Shown here: positions 17,654 through 25,041 of the stretch, piece by piece
Layout of the letters: each line of letters begins with the position of its first letter
Numbering within the stretch: position 1 is the first letter of the stretch
Source of the DNA: Paenibacillus auburnensis
GTDB taxonomy: Bacteria; Bacillota; Bacilli; Paenibacillales; Paenibacillaceae
Length of the DNA stretch: 64,000 nucleotides
Assembly (NCBI RefSeq): GCF_927798115.1
Contig: NZ_CAKMMG010000001.1
Location: 1,302,001-1,366,000 of the forward strand
Reading direction: 5' to 3'
The notes under the pieces: generated by a model
What the model was told of the DNA's origin: nothing
Databases searched by the model: none
The model's input: the letters and a program-made list of their open reading frames with translations, nothing else
Position numbers and translations under genes: made by a program

Positions 17654-17877
17654 TATTCCACGTCCTTTGCTACAATTATTCTTTTCCTATTATATGAGAA
17701 AGGGCAGATGAAGTCTATTTATGGAAAGAAACTGCCCGGCATGCAAGAAGAAACGGCTGTGCTTCTCTTATAAAGAGAGCACCCGTTTCTGTGAAAAACA
17801 ATTGTTTGTTAAAGGCTCCGCAGGCACAAACACGTCCCCCGGCAAATTCTCTTCCGGGAGACGCTGAGCAGGCACTT

Positions 17878-18039
17878 TTATCTGCTGCGTGCGGGAGCCC
17901 GGAACATATCCAGAATCCCCAGCACAATATGCGCCAGTCCAAAGCCCAGAATTCCATAGCCCCAGGCGCTCGGTGTCAGATAATACCCGAGGAGACTGAC
18001 GATAATGCCCAACCCTGTTACGATCCAGCTAACGGTCAT
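17878..18039 (-). CDS. Small membrane protein, 53 residues, unknown function
   Basis: A short frame starting at ATG 18039 (GAGGTG 8 nt upstream) and ending TAA at 17878-17880. The product begins MTVSWIVTGLGIIVSLLGYY, contains two glycine-rich hydrophobic segments (about residues 4-21 and 29-45) separated by LTPSAWGYG, and ends with the basic tail FRAPARSR. A two-helix hairpin membrane protein is inferred. It lies between rodZ and yajQ, in line with the membrane and cell-shape genes. The translation is clean and the start site is good, but I do not recognise a family. Confidence 0.65.
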   Translation of the reverse strand: MTVSWIVTGLGIIVSLLGYYLTPSAWGYGILGFGLAHIVLGILDMFRAPARSR

Positions 18040-18121
18040 GAGTGAATACACCTCACTTTGGCGTAAGAACTGTAAGTCACTCTTAGGTTCTCCAGATTAC
18101 CAAAATCTATACTCTGCTGCC

Positions 18122-19123
18122 TTATTCAGCTGTATTGCTGCTGTCACCGTCAGTAGCGCCATCCGTTCCTGCGTTTGTGGCCTCTGGATTATCAGTGCCG
18201 GCGGAGGTGCCGTCATCCAGTTCTAGCAGCAGCCGGGATGAGGTCTTACCGTCCGTAATCTCCTGGCCATTTACCGTAATACTTGTCGCCGGAGAATATC
18301 CTGATTTGATATACATTCCTTCGGCACCAAGTGTGAAGCTCATAGTGTCGCCTGCAGCGGTATTCCCGAAGCTGAGTTTCTCGCCTTTGGAATTCTCGCC
18401 TTTGTATACTTCAAGCCAGCTTACACCGGTAGCAGCAATCTCTACCTGTACAGCACTGCCTGAAGGAGCTGTCACTTTAAAAACTGTCGTTTTGCCCGAT
18501 TTGCGGTCCTCCGTAACCGTAACCGGCAAATTAGACGGCGAAGGAATTGGTGTAGCTGTCGGAGCTACAGTAGCTGTGGCTGTCGCTGTCGCTTCACCCG
18601 CCGCGGCACCATCCGAAGCTGTAGGTTCGCCCCCGACAATTCCGCCGCCCACCGCCGTTGGCGACGGCTGAATCTTGGAGGGATCCTGCTGCTCTTTCGT
18701 CAAATTAGCCGAATCCACCTTCTCAGGATCAGCCTTGTCCATGTTGGAAGAGGCATACAAATAAATCACTACGATAATCAACACGGGGAAAGTCCACATC
18801 AGGACTGTCGGCAGCCACTTCGCATTCCGTTCGGTTTCAGGTCTGCGGCTGCGCTTCTGAATAACTGTCTCCATCGTTGTATCCACAGGAGCCGCCGGCA
18901 CATTGCCGTGCTCCTCCATCAGCTCGTCCGGATTGACTCCGACCGCTTCCGCGTATGTTTTGATAAATGCCCGGACATAAAAACTTCCCGGGAGTACCTT
19001 ATAATCCCCCGCTTCGATGGCTTCTAAATATTTCTTACGGATTTTCGTTACTTCCTGGACATCGTCAAGACTCATCCCTTTTTGCAGACGTGCCTCCTTC
19101 AAATGCCGGCCCAGTTCCGACAT
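18122..19123 (-). CDS. rodZ: RodZ-like cell-shape protein (helix-turn-helix plus DUF4115)
   Basis: A 333-residue bitopic membrane protein of the elongasome. An N-terminal Xre-type HTH (LGRHLKEARLQKGMSLDDVQE; residues 4-70) faces the cytoplasm and in RodZ binds MreB. One membrane helix spans residues 103-126 (WLPTVLMWTFPVLIIVVIYLY). A Thr/Ala/Pro-rich linker follows, then the outside DUF4115 beta domain (VSWLEVYKGENSKGEKLSFGNTAAGDTMSF). The linker has an Ala-Thr repeat (ATATATATV), and the C-terminus is low-complexity Gly/Thr/Asp. The ATG is preceded by GGAGGTGA. In the conserved ymfK-rodZ(ymfM)-pgsA order. Confidence 0.93.
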   Translation of the reverse strand: MSELGRHLKEARLQKGMSLDDVQEVTKIRKKYLEAIEAGDYKVLPGSFYVRAFIKTYAEAVGVNPDELMEEHGNVPAAPVDTTMETVIQKRSRRPETERNAKWLPTVLMWTFPVLIIVVIYLYASSNMDKADPEKVDSANLTKEQQDPSKIQPSPTAVGGGIVGGEPTASDGAAAGEATATATATVAPTATPIPSPSNLPVTVTEDRKSGKTTVFKVTAPSGSAVQVEIAATGVSWLEVYKGENSKGEKLSFGNTAAGDTMSFTLGAEGMYIKSGYSPATSITVNGQEITDGKTSSRLLLELDDGTSAGTDNPEATNAGTDGATDGDSSNTAE

Positions 19124-19148
19124 ACCATCACCTCCAAAAAATTAATTG

Positions 19149-19916
19149 TTATAGATCATCACTGTAGCTCGTCGTAAACGAGTCGTACAAAATCTCTTCT
19201 GCAGGGTTGTTGCGCAGTTCGATAATGATATCGAAGTCGTCAAAGGTATACTCGGATTCCCGTACAAAAATATCCGGATGCTCAATCACCTTCGTGCTCG
19301 GCATACCCATAACTTGCTGCAGCAGATTATAATGCTTCTCGTTAGAGCGGATTGTGCTTACAATGCCGTCAATAATGAAGACATTATGCGGATTCATTTC
19401 ATCCTCAGCCAGCTGGCTGCGCACGGTTTGCCGCAAAAGTGTTGATGATACAAACGTCCAGCGCTTCTGAGCGCAGACACTGCCGGCGATAATAGATTCC
19501 GTTTTGCCTACACGCGGCATGCCCCTTAGTCCTATAACCTGATTGCCTTCCCTTTTAAACAATTCACCGAGGAAGTCCACGAGCAGTCCCAGCTCATCCC
19601 GGGTAAAGCGGAATGTCTTGCGGTCATCCGAATCCCGGTCAATATATCGTCCATGACGGACGGCCAGCTTATCCACAAGACGTGGAGAACGCAGAGCCGT
19701 AACCGTAATATTATCCACTTTTTTGAGCATTTCACCCATCAGCATAATCTTTTCATCATCGCTTGTTTCAAGCAGCATTCCGCGGGTTTTGCCTTCCACA
19801 CCGTTAATGGTCAGAATATTGACTTCCAGCATTCCGAGCATTGAAGCGATATCCCCAAGCAGACCGGGTCTGTTCTTATGTATCTTGTACTCCATATACC
19901 ACTGTTTATATTCCAC
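19149..19916 (-). CDS. ymfK: DUF3388 protein YmfK, P-loop containing
   Basis: About 255 residues. The N-terminal ~80 residues look like an ACT-type regulatory fold (YKIHKNRPGLLGDIASMLGMLEVNILTINGVEG), and a P-loop GMPRVGKT lies at 132-139, followed by a Walker-B-like NVFIIDGIVST. The pairing suggests a ligand-controlled nucleotide-binding protein; the function is not known. GTG at 19916 has GAGGTG 7 nt upstream; an ATG at 19931 with AAGGA at 4 nt is an alternative. Conserved between ymfJ and rodZ in Bacillus-type genomes. Confidence 0.88.
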   Translation of the reverse strand: MEYKQWYMEYKIHKNRPGLLGDIASMLGMLEVNILTINGVEGKTRGMLLETSDDEKIMLMGEMLKKVDNITVTALRSPRLVDKLAVRHGRYIDRDSDDRKTFRFTRDELGLLVDFLGELFKREGNQVIGLRGMPRVGKTESIIAGSVCAQKRWTFVSSTLLRQTVRSQLAEDEMNPHNVFIIDGIVSTIRSNEKHYNLLQQVMGMPSTKVIEHPDIFVRESEYTFDDFDIIIELRNNPAEEILYDSFTTSYSDDL

Positions 19917-20071
19917 TGATTTGCACCTCATAGATTCCTTTTCCCTATAGACTTTGCCACAACACAAATGAAAACGGCTATGCCGTCCTTAAATGTCCGG
20001 TTTCGTCACGGGTCATGTTAATGATATATAAAATGAAAATGAAAGGCAAGGTCACTGCTGTAATAATTGCA

Positions 20072-20096
20072 GAAAAGCTCCCGCGAGGGGAGCTTA
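20072..20096 (-). terminator. Terminator of ymfJ
   Basis: AAGCTCCC-CTCG-GGGAGCTT followed by TT on the minus strand; short U-tract. Confidence 0.7.
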
Positions 20097-20106
20097 TTCC
20101 GCATGC

Positions 20107-20367
20107 CTATGCGTTTTTCTTCGCCAGCTTGACCATGAGTCCAGCAATGGTATGCTTCTCATCGTCCGTACCGACATCCCACAGTTCTTTGATCGCACGG
20201 TTAGAGTAGTTGCTCGGATCGACTTTTTTGTCGAGGAATTCCCCGATTTCAAAAGCCAGCTTGGTGATGGTTTCATCGCTCATCCCCATTTTTTCAGCCT
20301 GAATGACCCGTTCACCCAAAAAGCTCTTCCATGTATCAAAGTTCTTCACTACGGTTTCTGTTGACAT
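20107..20367 (-). CDS. ymfJ: DUF3243 protein YmfJ
   Basis: An 86-residue soluble protein, the normal family length. It is mostly helical and charged, with FLGERVIQAEKMGMSDETITKLAFEIGEFLDKKVDPSNYSNRAIKELW conserved in DUF3243. No catalytic motif is seen and the function is unknown. The ATG has AGGAGG at 7 nt. Between ymfI and ymfK, as in B. subtilis, but closed by its own hairpin. Confidence 0.9.
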   Translation of the reverse strand: MSTETVVKNFDTWKSFLGERVIQAEKMGMSDETITKLAFEIGEFLDKKVDPSNYSNRAIKELWDVGTDDEKHTIAGLMVKLAKKNA

Positions 20368-20509
20368 CTTAAATCCTCCTTCATGTTTACGGTCCGCCCG
20401 CCTGATTCAGGTGACAGCCGCCTTACGTGATGATTTAAAAGCAACAGTATTAATATGTCTCGTACGTATTCTTCTTATGCTGGAGCATTTCTCCAAACCA
20501 GGCCGGGTA

Positions 20510-21277
20510 TTATGTAATCCAGCCGCCGTTCGGACTGATTACCTGACCCGTGATATAGCCGGATTCCGGAAGGGCAAGAAAATAAACAAGCGAAGCCACT
20601 TCCTCCGGTGAAGCCAGACGGCCTGCAGGGATTTCGTCCTCCAGCATACGCAGCTCGTCTTCCTGTAGATTGTTCAGCATGGCTGTGTTGACTGCCCCGG
20701 GAGCCACAGCATTCACCGTTACCCCTGAAGGAGCCAGCTCCTTGGCCAGTGCCTTCGTAAAAGCATTCACACCGCCCTTGCTGGCGGAATAAGCCACCTC
20801 ACAGGAAGCGCCAGAAATCCCCCAGACGGAGGATACATTGATAATCCGGCCGTACCGCTGGGAAATCATGTAGGGCATAAAGATCTGGCTGCACAAAAAA
20901 GTACCCTTTAAGTTGACCGCCATAACCTCATCCCATTCTTCCTCCGTCACATCAGCAAGCATGCCATAATGCGCCTTTCCGGCATTGTTGACCAGAATAT
21001 CAGGAAGCATGCCGATGCTTTCCAGCCTTTCAGCCATACGCAAAAGCTGGCTGCGGTCTTTCATGTCCGCAGCCACAGTCATTACCTTAGCTCCCAGCGC
21101 CAGACAGCGCCGGGCTACATCATTTGCCGCTTCATGCGAATGCATATAATGAATGACAATGTTCATCCCTACAGAAGCAAAGCGTTCAGCGATGGCTCCG
21201 CCGATCCCCCCGCTGCCCCCTGTAATGAGCACTGTCATTTCCCCTATAGGTTTGCTGCTCTCTCCCGGTAAGGCCAT
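20510..21277 (-). CDS. ymfI: Short-chain dehydrogenase/reductase (YmfI, FabG-like)
   Basis: A 255-residue classical SDR. NAD(P)-binding TGGSGGIG at 19-26, NNAG at 97-100, and catalytic S150 (NVSS), Y163 and K167 (YSASK). PGAVNT and SGYITGQVISPNGGW close the fold. The ATG overlaps the ymfH stop by one base, showing translational coupling with the M16 genes. The substrate is unknown; the family includes 3-oxoacyl-ACP reductases. Confidence 0.93.
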   Translation of the reverse strand: MALPGESSKPIGEMTVLITGGSGGIGGAIAERFASVGMNIVIHYMHSHEAANDVARRCLALGAKVMTVAADMKDRSQLLRMAERLESIGMLPDILVNNAGKAHYGMLADVTEEEWDEVMAVNLKGTFLCSQIFMPYMISQRYGRIINVSSVWGISGASCEVAYSASKGGVNAFTKALAKELAPSGVTVNAVAPGAVNTAMLNNLQEDELRMLEDEIPAGRLASPEEVASLVYFLALPESGYITGQVISPNGGWIT

Positions 21278-22557
21278 TAAGGACTCACCACAAGCGACAC
21301 GGCTAGCTGTTCCCAGTCCACATGGTCATGCAGGCGGGTATTAACCTCATCCAGTGTAATGGATTCATAAATTGGAAGCACTTCGAACAGGTCACCCCCG
21401 CGGAACTGGTAACGTGTGAATTCGTGGGCAATACTCTCCGGTGAATTCAGCATCCGCAGATAACCGCCGATTTTCTTTTTGCGTGCCCGTTCAAAATCCT
21501 TCTCTGCAAATCCGGATTCAAGAACCGCATTGATTTCTTCTTTGATCCGCTCCAGGAGCAGACCCGGGTCTTTGGTATCTCCGCCAATCGCTGAGAAAGC
21601 ATATTGCGGGGAACTGTTAAATTCATGTCCGAAGCTGTCGGAGATTAATTCTTCATCATACAGCTTCTGATATAGTGCTGTGCTGCTTCCAAGCAGCAGA
21701 TCGAGCATCAACTTGGTTATCAGGTCACGCCGTACCGCCGCTTCCCCGGTTAAGCCTTCCACCTTTTCTTTAAATCCGAACAGGCATTTCGGCATAGACA
21801 CGGCAAGCCGGCTTTCTTGATGCTTCTCCGCAACCTGGACGGGTTCTTCTTCGAAAATACGGGTGATTTCGCCCTGCTTTTCGTAAGACTTAGCCGCCTG
21901 GTTGTTGCGGATTAGCTCAAACACCTGTTCAGGATCTACACCGCCAACAACGAAGAGCAGCATATTACTGGGATGATAGAAGGAGTTGTAGCATGTATAC
22001 AGCGTTTCTTTGGTGATAGTAGCTATCGATTCGATCGTACCCGCAATATCAATATGCACCGGATGTTTCGCATACATCGCTTCAATCAGACCGAAGTATA
22101 CACGCCAGTCCGGATTATCCGCGTACATATTGATTTCCTGGCCAATGATCCCCTTTTCCTTCTCCACATTTTCATCCGTGAAATAAGGGCGCTGCACGAA
22201 ATCAACCAGTGTAGTGAGATTGGTTTCAATATTTTCGGTAGCCGAGAATAGATATACGGTCTGATCAAAGCTGGTAAAAGCATTTGCCGATGCGCCGTTA
22301 GAAGCAAATGTGGCAAAAATGTCGCCTTCCGGCTCCTCAAACATCTTATGCTCCAGGAAGTGGGCAATACCGTCAGGAACTGTTGTCTCTTCCCCGCCTG
22401 CCACTTTAAAATGGTTGTCTACCGAGCCGTATTTAGTTGCAAAGGTGGCGTAGGTTTTTTTGAAGGCTGGCTTTGGAAGCACATAGACCTGCAGACCGTT
22501 ATCCATAACCTCGTGATAAAGTGTTTCTTGCAGTTTGTCGTAATGGATCTGTTTCAC
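21277..22557 (-). CDS. ymfH: M16-family metallopeptidase, catalytic-type subunit (YmfH)
   Basis: A 426-residue zinc peptidase of the insulinase/pitrilysin type. The inverted zinc motif HXXEH is present as HFLEH near residues 66-70, and a distal glutamate helix follows. The next gene upstream encodes a partner that lacks this motif, so a two-subunit arrangement like mitochondrial processing peptidase is inferred. GTG start with AGGGGG 7 nt upstream, 2 nt after the ymfF stop. The substrate is unknown; in related clusters these proteins process peptides. Confidence 0.94.
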   Translation of the reverse strand: MKQIHYDKLQETLYHEVMDNGLQVYVLPKPAFKKTYATFATKYGSVDNHFKVAGGEETTVPDGIAHFLEHKMFEEPEGDIFATFASNGASANAFTSFDQTVYLFSATENIETNLTTLVDFVQRPYFTDENVEKEKGIIGQEINMYADNPDWRVYFGLIEAMYAKHPVHIDIAGTIESIATITKETLYTCYNSFYHPSNMLLFVVGGVDPEQVFELIRNNQAAKSYEKQGEITRIFEEEPVQVAEKHQESRLAVSMPKCLFGFKEKVEGLTGEAAVRRDLITKLMLDLLLGSSTALYQKLYDEELISDSFGHEFNSSPQYAFSAIGGDTKDPGLLLERIKEEINAVLESGFAEKDFERARKKKIGGYLRMLNSPESIAHEFTRYQFRGGDLFEVLPIYESITLDEVNTRLHDHVDWEQLAVSLVVSP

Positions 22558-22559
22558 TG

Positions 22560-23837
22560 CTATTCCCCCTTCCCTGTCAGGAAATAAATCGTATCAAGCT
22601 GGAAGGTGTCGGCTGCCGCCTTCACTTCTTCCGCGCCGATGCCGTCCACCTCTGCAAGCAACTCCTGGGCAGAACGGTCTTTTCCGGACAATTGGCGGTT
22701 GAAATCGAACGAAATCAGTTCAAATGCGGAGTCTTGAATTTCAGACAGCAGATTACGGATCATCGCCTTGGTCTGGCTCAGCTCGAGGTCACTGATATTT
22801 CCGGCTTTCAGCTCATCGAGCTGCTTGCGGATAATATCAACGGCCTTGCCGTAGTTTTGGGTTTCAATCCCCGACTGGATGGTACCGATGCCCTTATGTC
22901 CGTCATACCGGGACGAAGCGTAATAAGCCAGACTCTCTTTCTCACGTACATTGACGAAGAGTTTGGAGTGCGGATAACCGCCCAGGATCCCGTTGTACAT
23001 AAGCGCTGAAGCATATCTGTCGTCTTTGTAGGTAATTGAGGTACGAAGCCCCATGTTCAGCTTGCCTTGATTAACGTCCAGCTTCTCTTCCACCGTACGG
23101 ACTTCCTGTACAGTTACCGGCTTGAAGTTGGAGGTATAAGATTCACTCTGCTTGTGGGCACGGCCGAAATGGCGGATTACCAGCTTCTCGACTTCTTCCG
23201 GAGTCGTATCCCCGACCACATATAAATCAAGAATTGCACCGTTTAACCATGCAGTATATGACTCATACAGGTTCTCAGGGGTGATTCCGTCAAGATCCGC
23301 TCTCTGTCCAAGCGGATGCAGACGGTAAGGCTCCTGGCGGCACATTTCCTCAATGCAGCGTTCAGCGGCATAACGTATTTTATCGTTTACGATCGCTTCC
23401 AGCTTCTTGCGCACTGTTTCCCGCTCTGTTGCAACATAGGAGGCCCGGAAGCTTCCATTCTCCAACAGCGGGCGGGTCAGCACCTCGCCGAGAAAAGCAA
23501 ACGACTCGCCAAGCAGACTCTCCTTGCTCTGTACAAACGAATCATTGATCGTATCCATCCGGAACTGGACGATCTGATAGTCCCCCCGTTTGTAGATGTC
23601 GAAACCGAATCCGGCTCCGTACAGCTCCTCCAGCCGCTCACGGAATTGTGTCGTTTCCGGATATGTAGCCGTACCTCTGCGGAGAACAAAAGGCGCGAGT
23701 GCCGTTGACGTCACCGTGCTCTCATCAAGCGGAACACCGGCATAGAGAGAGATGGCGAATGTTTTAAACGCCTTTGTCGGCAATACGTGGATACGCATAC
23801 CGGCAGCGTTGCCATGTTGAAATCCATTATTTGTCAA
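22560..23837 (-). CDS. ymfF: M16-family protein, non-catalytic-type subunit (YmfF)
   Basis: About 425 residues of M16 fold. Where the zinc motif should be, the sequence reads STALAPFVLRRGTATYP with no HXXEH, so it cannot bind zinc in the canonical way. LRTSITYKDDRYASALMYNGILGGYPHSKLFVNVREKESLAYYASSRYD is typical of the family's second half. The likely start is TTG at 23837 (AGGAG 8 nt upstream); a TTG 6 nt earlier is too close to the site. It probably pairs with YmfH. Confidence 0.92.
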   Translation of the reverse strand: MTNNGFQHGNAAGMRIHVLPTKAFKTFAISLYAGVPLDESTVTSTALAPFVLRRGTATYPETTQFRERLEELYGAGFGFDIYKRGDYQIVQFRMDTINDSFVQSKESLLGESFAFLGEVLTRPLLENGSFRASYVATERETVRKKLEAIVNDKIRYAAERCIEEMCRQEPYRLHPLGQRADLDGITPENLYESYTAWLNGAILDLYVVGDTTPEEVEKLVIRHFGRAHKQSESYTSNFKPVTVQEVRTVEEKLDVNQGKLNMGLRTSITYKDDRYASALMYNGILGGYPHSKLFVNVREKESLAYYASSRYDGHKGIGTIQSGIETQNYGKAVDIIRKQLDELKAGNISDLELSQTKAMIRNLLSEIQDSAFELISFDFNRQLSGKDRSAQELLAEVDGIGAEEVKAAADTFQLDTIYFLTGKGE

Positions 23838-24007
23838 GTCCAAAACTCCTTTACGGCGTGGATAGATGCTTTACAACAAGTTTATGAAGTATTATCCATT
23901 CTAAACCATTCCAAAGTAAGGAAGCAACCGGAAGAAAGCGTACCGGTTGCTCTTGGTCGGTTTATGCAATGTGAACAGCTAAGGATGTGCCTGTATCTGT
24001 CCAGTTC

Positions 24008-24862
24008 TTACATGCAGAAAATATGCTCACCGATTGTTTTGACCTGCGGACGGGACCAAATCCATTTTGAGGTAGCCGTTTTTGGATTAAAATAATACAG
24101 GCATCCGCCGGAAGGGTCCCAGCCGTTAAGAGCCTGCTGAACTGCTTTACGGGCCTGCTCATTTGGCTCCAGATAAATTTGACCGTCAGCTACAGCCGTA
24201 AAGGCTCCAGGCTGAAAGATTACACCGGAAGGTGTATTCGGAAAGCTAGGAGATTTCACCCGGTTCAGAATAACCGCAGCAACCGCCACCTGGCCTTCAA
24301 ACGGTTCACCCCGTGATTCACCATATACAGCATTAGCCATAATCTTCAGGTCATTTTCAGATAAGCCCATCGTATTGCCTGAAGACAGCTCTGCTGTTGT
24401 ATTCGTTTTACCGGAATCGGCTGCCGCCGTGTTGCCGTTGGCAGTATTCTTTTTAGCAGTAGTAGTTGATGGCTCTGTCGGCTTCCAGGCTTTGGTCGCA
24501 TTGTACAGCTTCAGCTTTGTTTTTGCCCCGACTACACCATCCGCCTCAATTCCGAATTTCCACTGGAACCAGGTTACCGCATTTTTCGTCTTTGTACCAA
24601 ACTGGCTGTCTATCTTGCCTGCGTAATATCCCAGGTGCTTCAGTCTTCCTTGCAGTTCATAAACATCTTGGCCTGATGAGCCTACCTTCAGCGGGGTAGT
24701 TCCAAAGGCCGGAAGTACCTCTTCCTCAGAAACAGTCATAACAGATGTAGCCTGCTGGGGATTGGCATAGACGTCTTGATCCTTAAAGAATAACCCCGCA
24801 AACGGTGCGGCTGCCATTGCTAGGGTCAGTAAGGCAAAAATCCACTGATTATGTTTTTTCAT
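24008..24862 (-). CDS. sleB: Spore cortex-lytic enzyme SleB-like cell wall hydrolase
   Basis: A 284-residue exported hydrolase. A signal peptide (KKHNQWIFALLTLAMAAAPFAG) is followed by a peptidoglycan-binding domain (residues 59-121, GSSGQDVYELQGRLKHLGYY), a Ser/Thr/Asn linker and a Hydrolase_2 (lytic transglycosylase) domain with catalytic E182 in ANAVYGESRGEP. SleB degrades muramic-lactam cortex at germination. The ATG at 24862 has only a distant AAAGGT. No ypeB, its usual operon partner, is adjacent. A strong SigG promoter match lies upstream (24912-24942), fitting forespore expression. A vegetative cell-wall role remains possible. Confidence 0.9.
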   Translation of the reverse strand: MKKHNQWIFALLTLAMAAAPFAGLFFKDQDVYANPQQATSVMTVSEEEVLPAFGTTPLKVGSSGQDVYELQGRLKHLGYYAGKIDSQFGTKTKNAVTWFQWKFGIEADGVVGAKTKLKLYNATKAWKPTEPSTTTAKKNTANGNTAAADSGKTNTTAELSSGNTMGLSENDLKIMANAVYGESRGEPFEGQVAVAAVILNRVKSPSFPNTPSGVIFQPGAFTAVADGQIYLEPNEQARKAVQQALNGWDPSGGCLYYFNPKTATSKWIWSRPQVKTIGEHIFCM

Positions 24863-24911
24863 TGGGGTCGCTCTACCTTTCTCTTGTAAGTTCAACATGG
24901 ATGGCTAAAGT

Positions 24912-24942
24912 TATTATGAGGACCGGGAGGACATCCTATGCA
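24912..24942 (-). promoter_or_regulatory. Candidate SigG promoter of sleB
   Basis: TGCATA (24942-24937), 18 bp, CATAATA (24918-24912) on the minus strand. Both boxes match the forespore SigG pattern (TGnATA / CATnnTA). Confidence 0.68.
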
Positions 24943-24993
24943 TGAACTGGCCAGAACGGTAATTCTGCGGGTAAACAAACCTTCTCTACGCAG

Positions 24994-25030
24994 CAAAAAA
25001 GCATCCTTTCCGCAAAGGAAGGATGCTTAA
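24994..25030 (-). terminator. Rho-independent terminator of spoIIIE
   Basis: AAGCATCCTTCC/GGAAAGGATGCTT hairpin followed by TTTTT on the minus strand. Confidence 0.9.
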
Positions 25031-25041
25031 TCTACAAACTG

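Noticed and set aside
17715..17957. An 80-codon minus-strand frame starting MEFWALDW
   Set aside because: It is out of frame with the better-supported 53-residue gene (17878-18039), lacks a ribosome binding site and runs through a hairpin.
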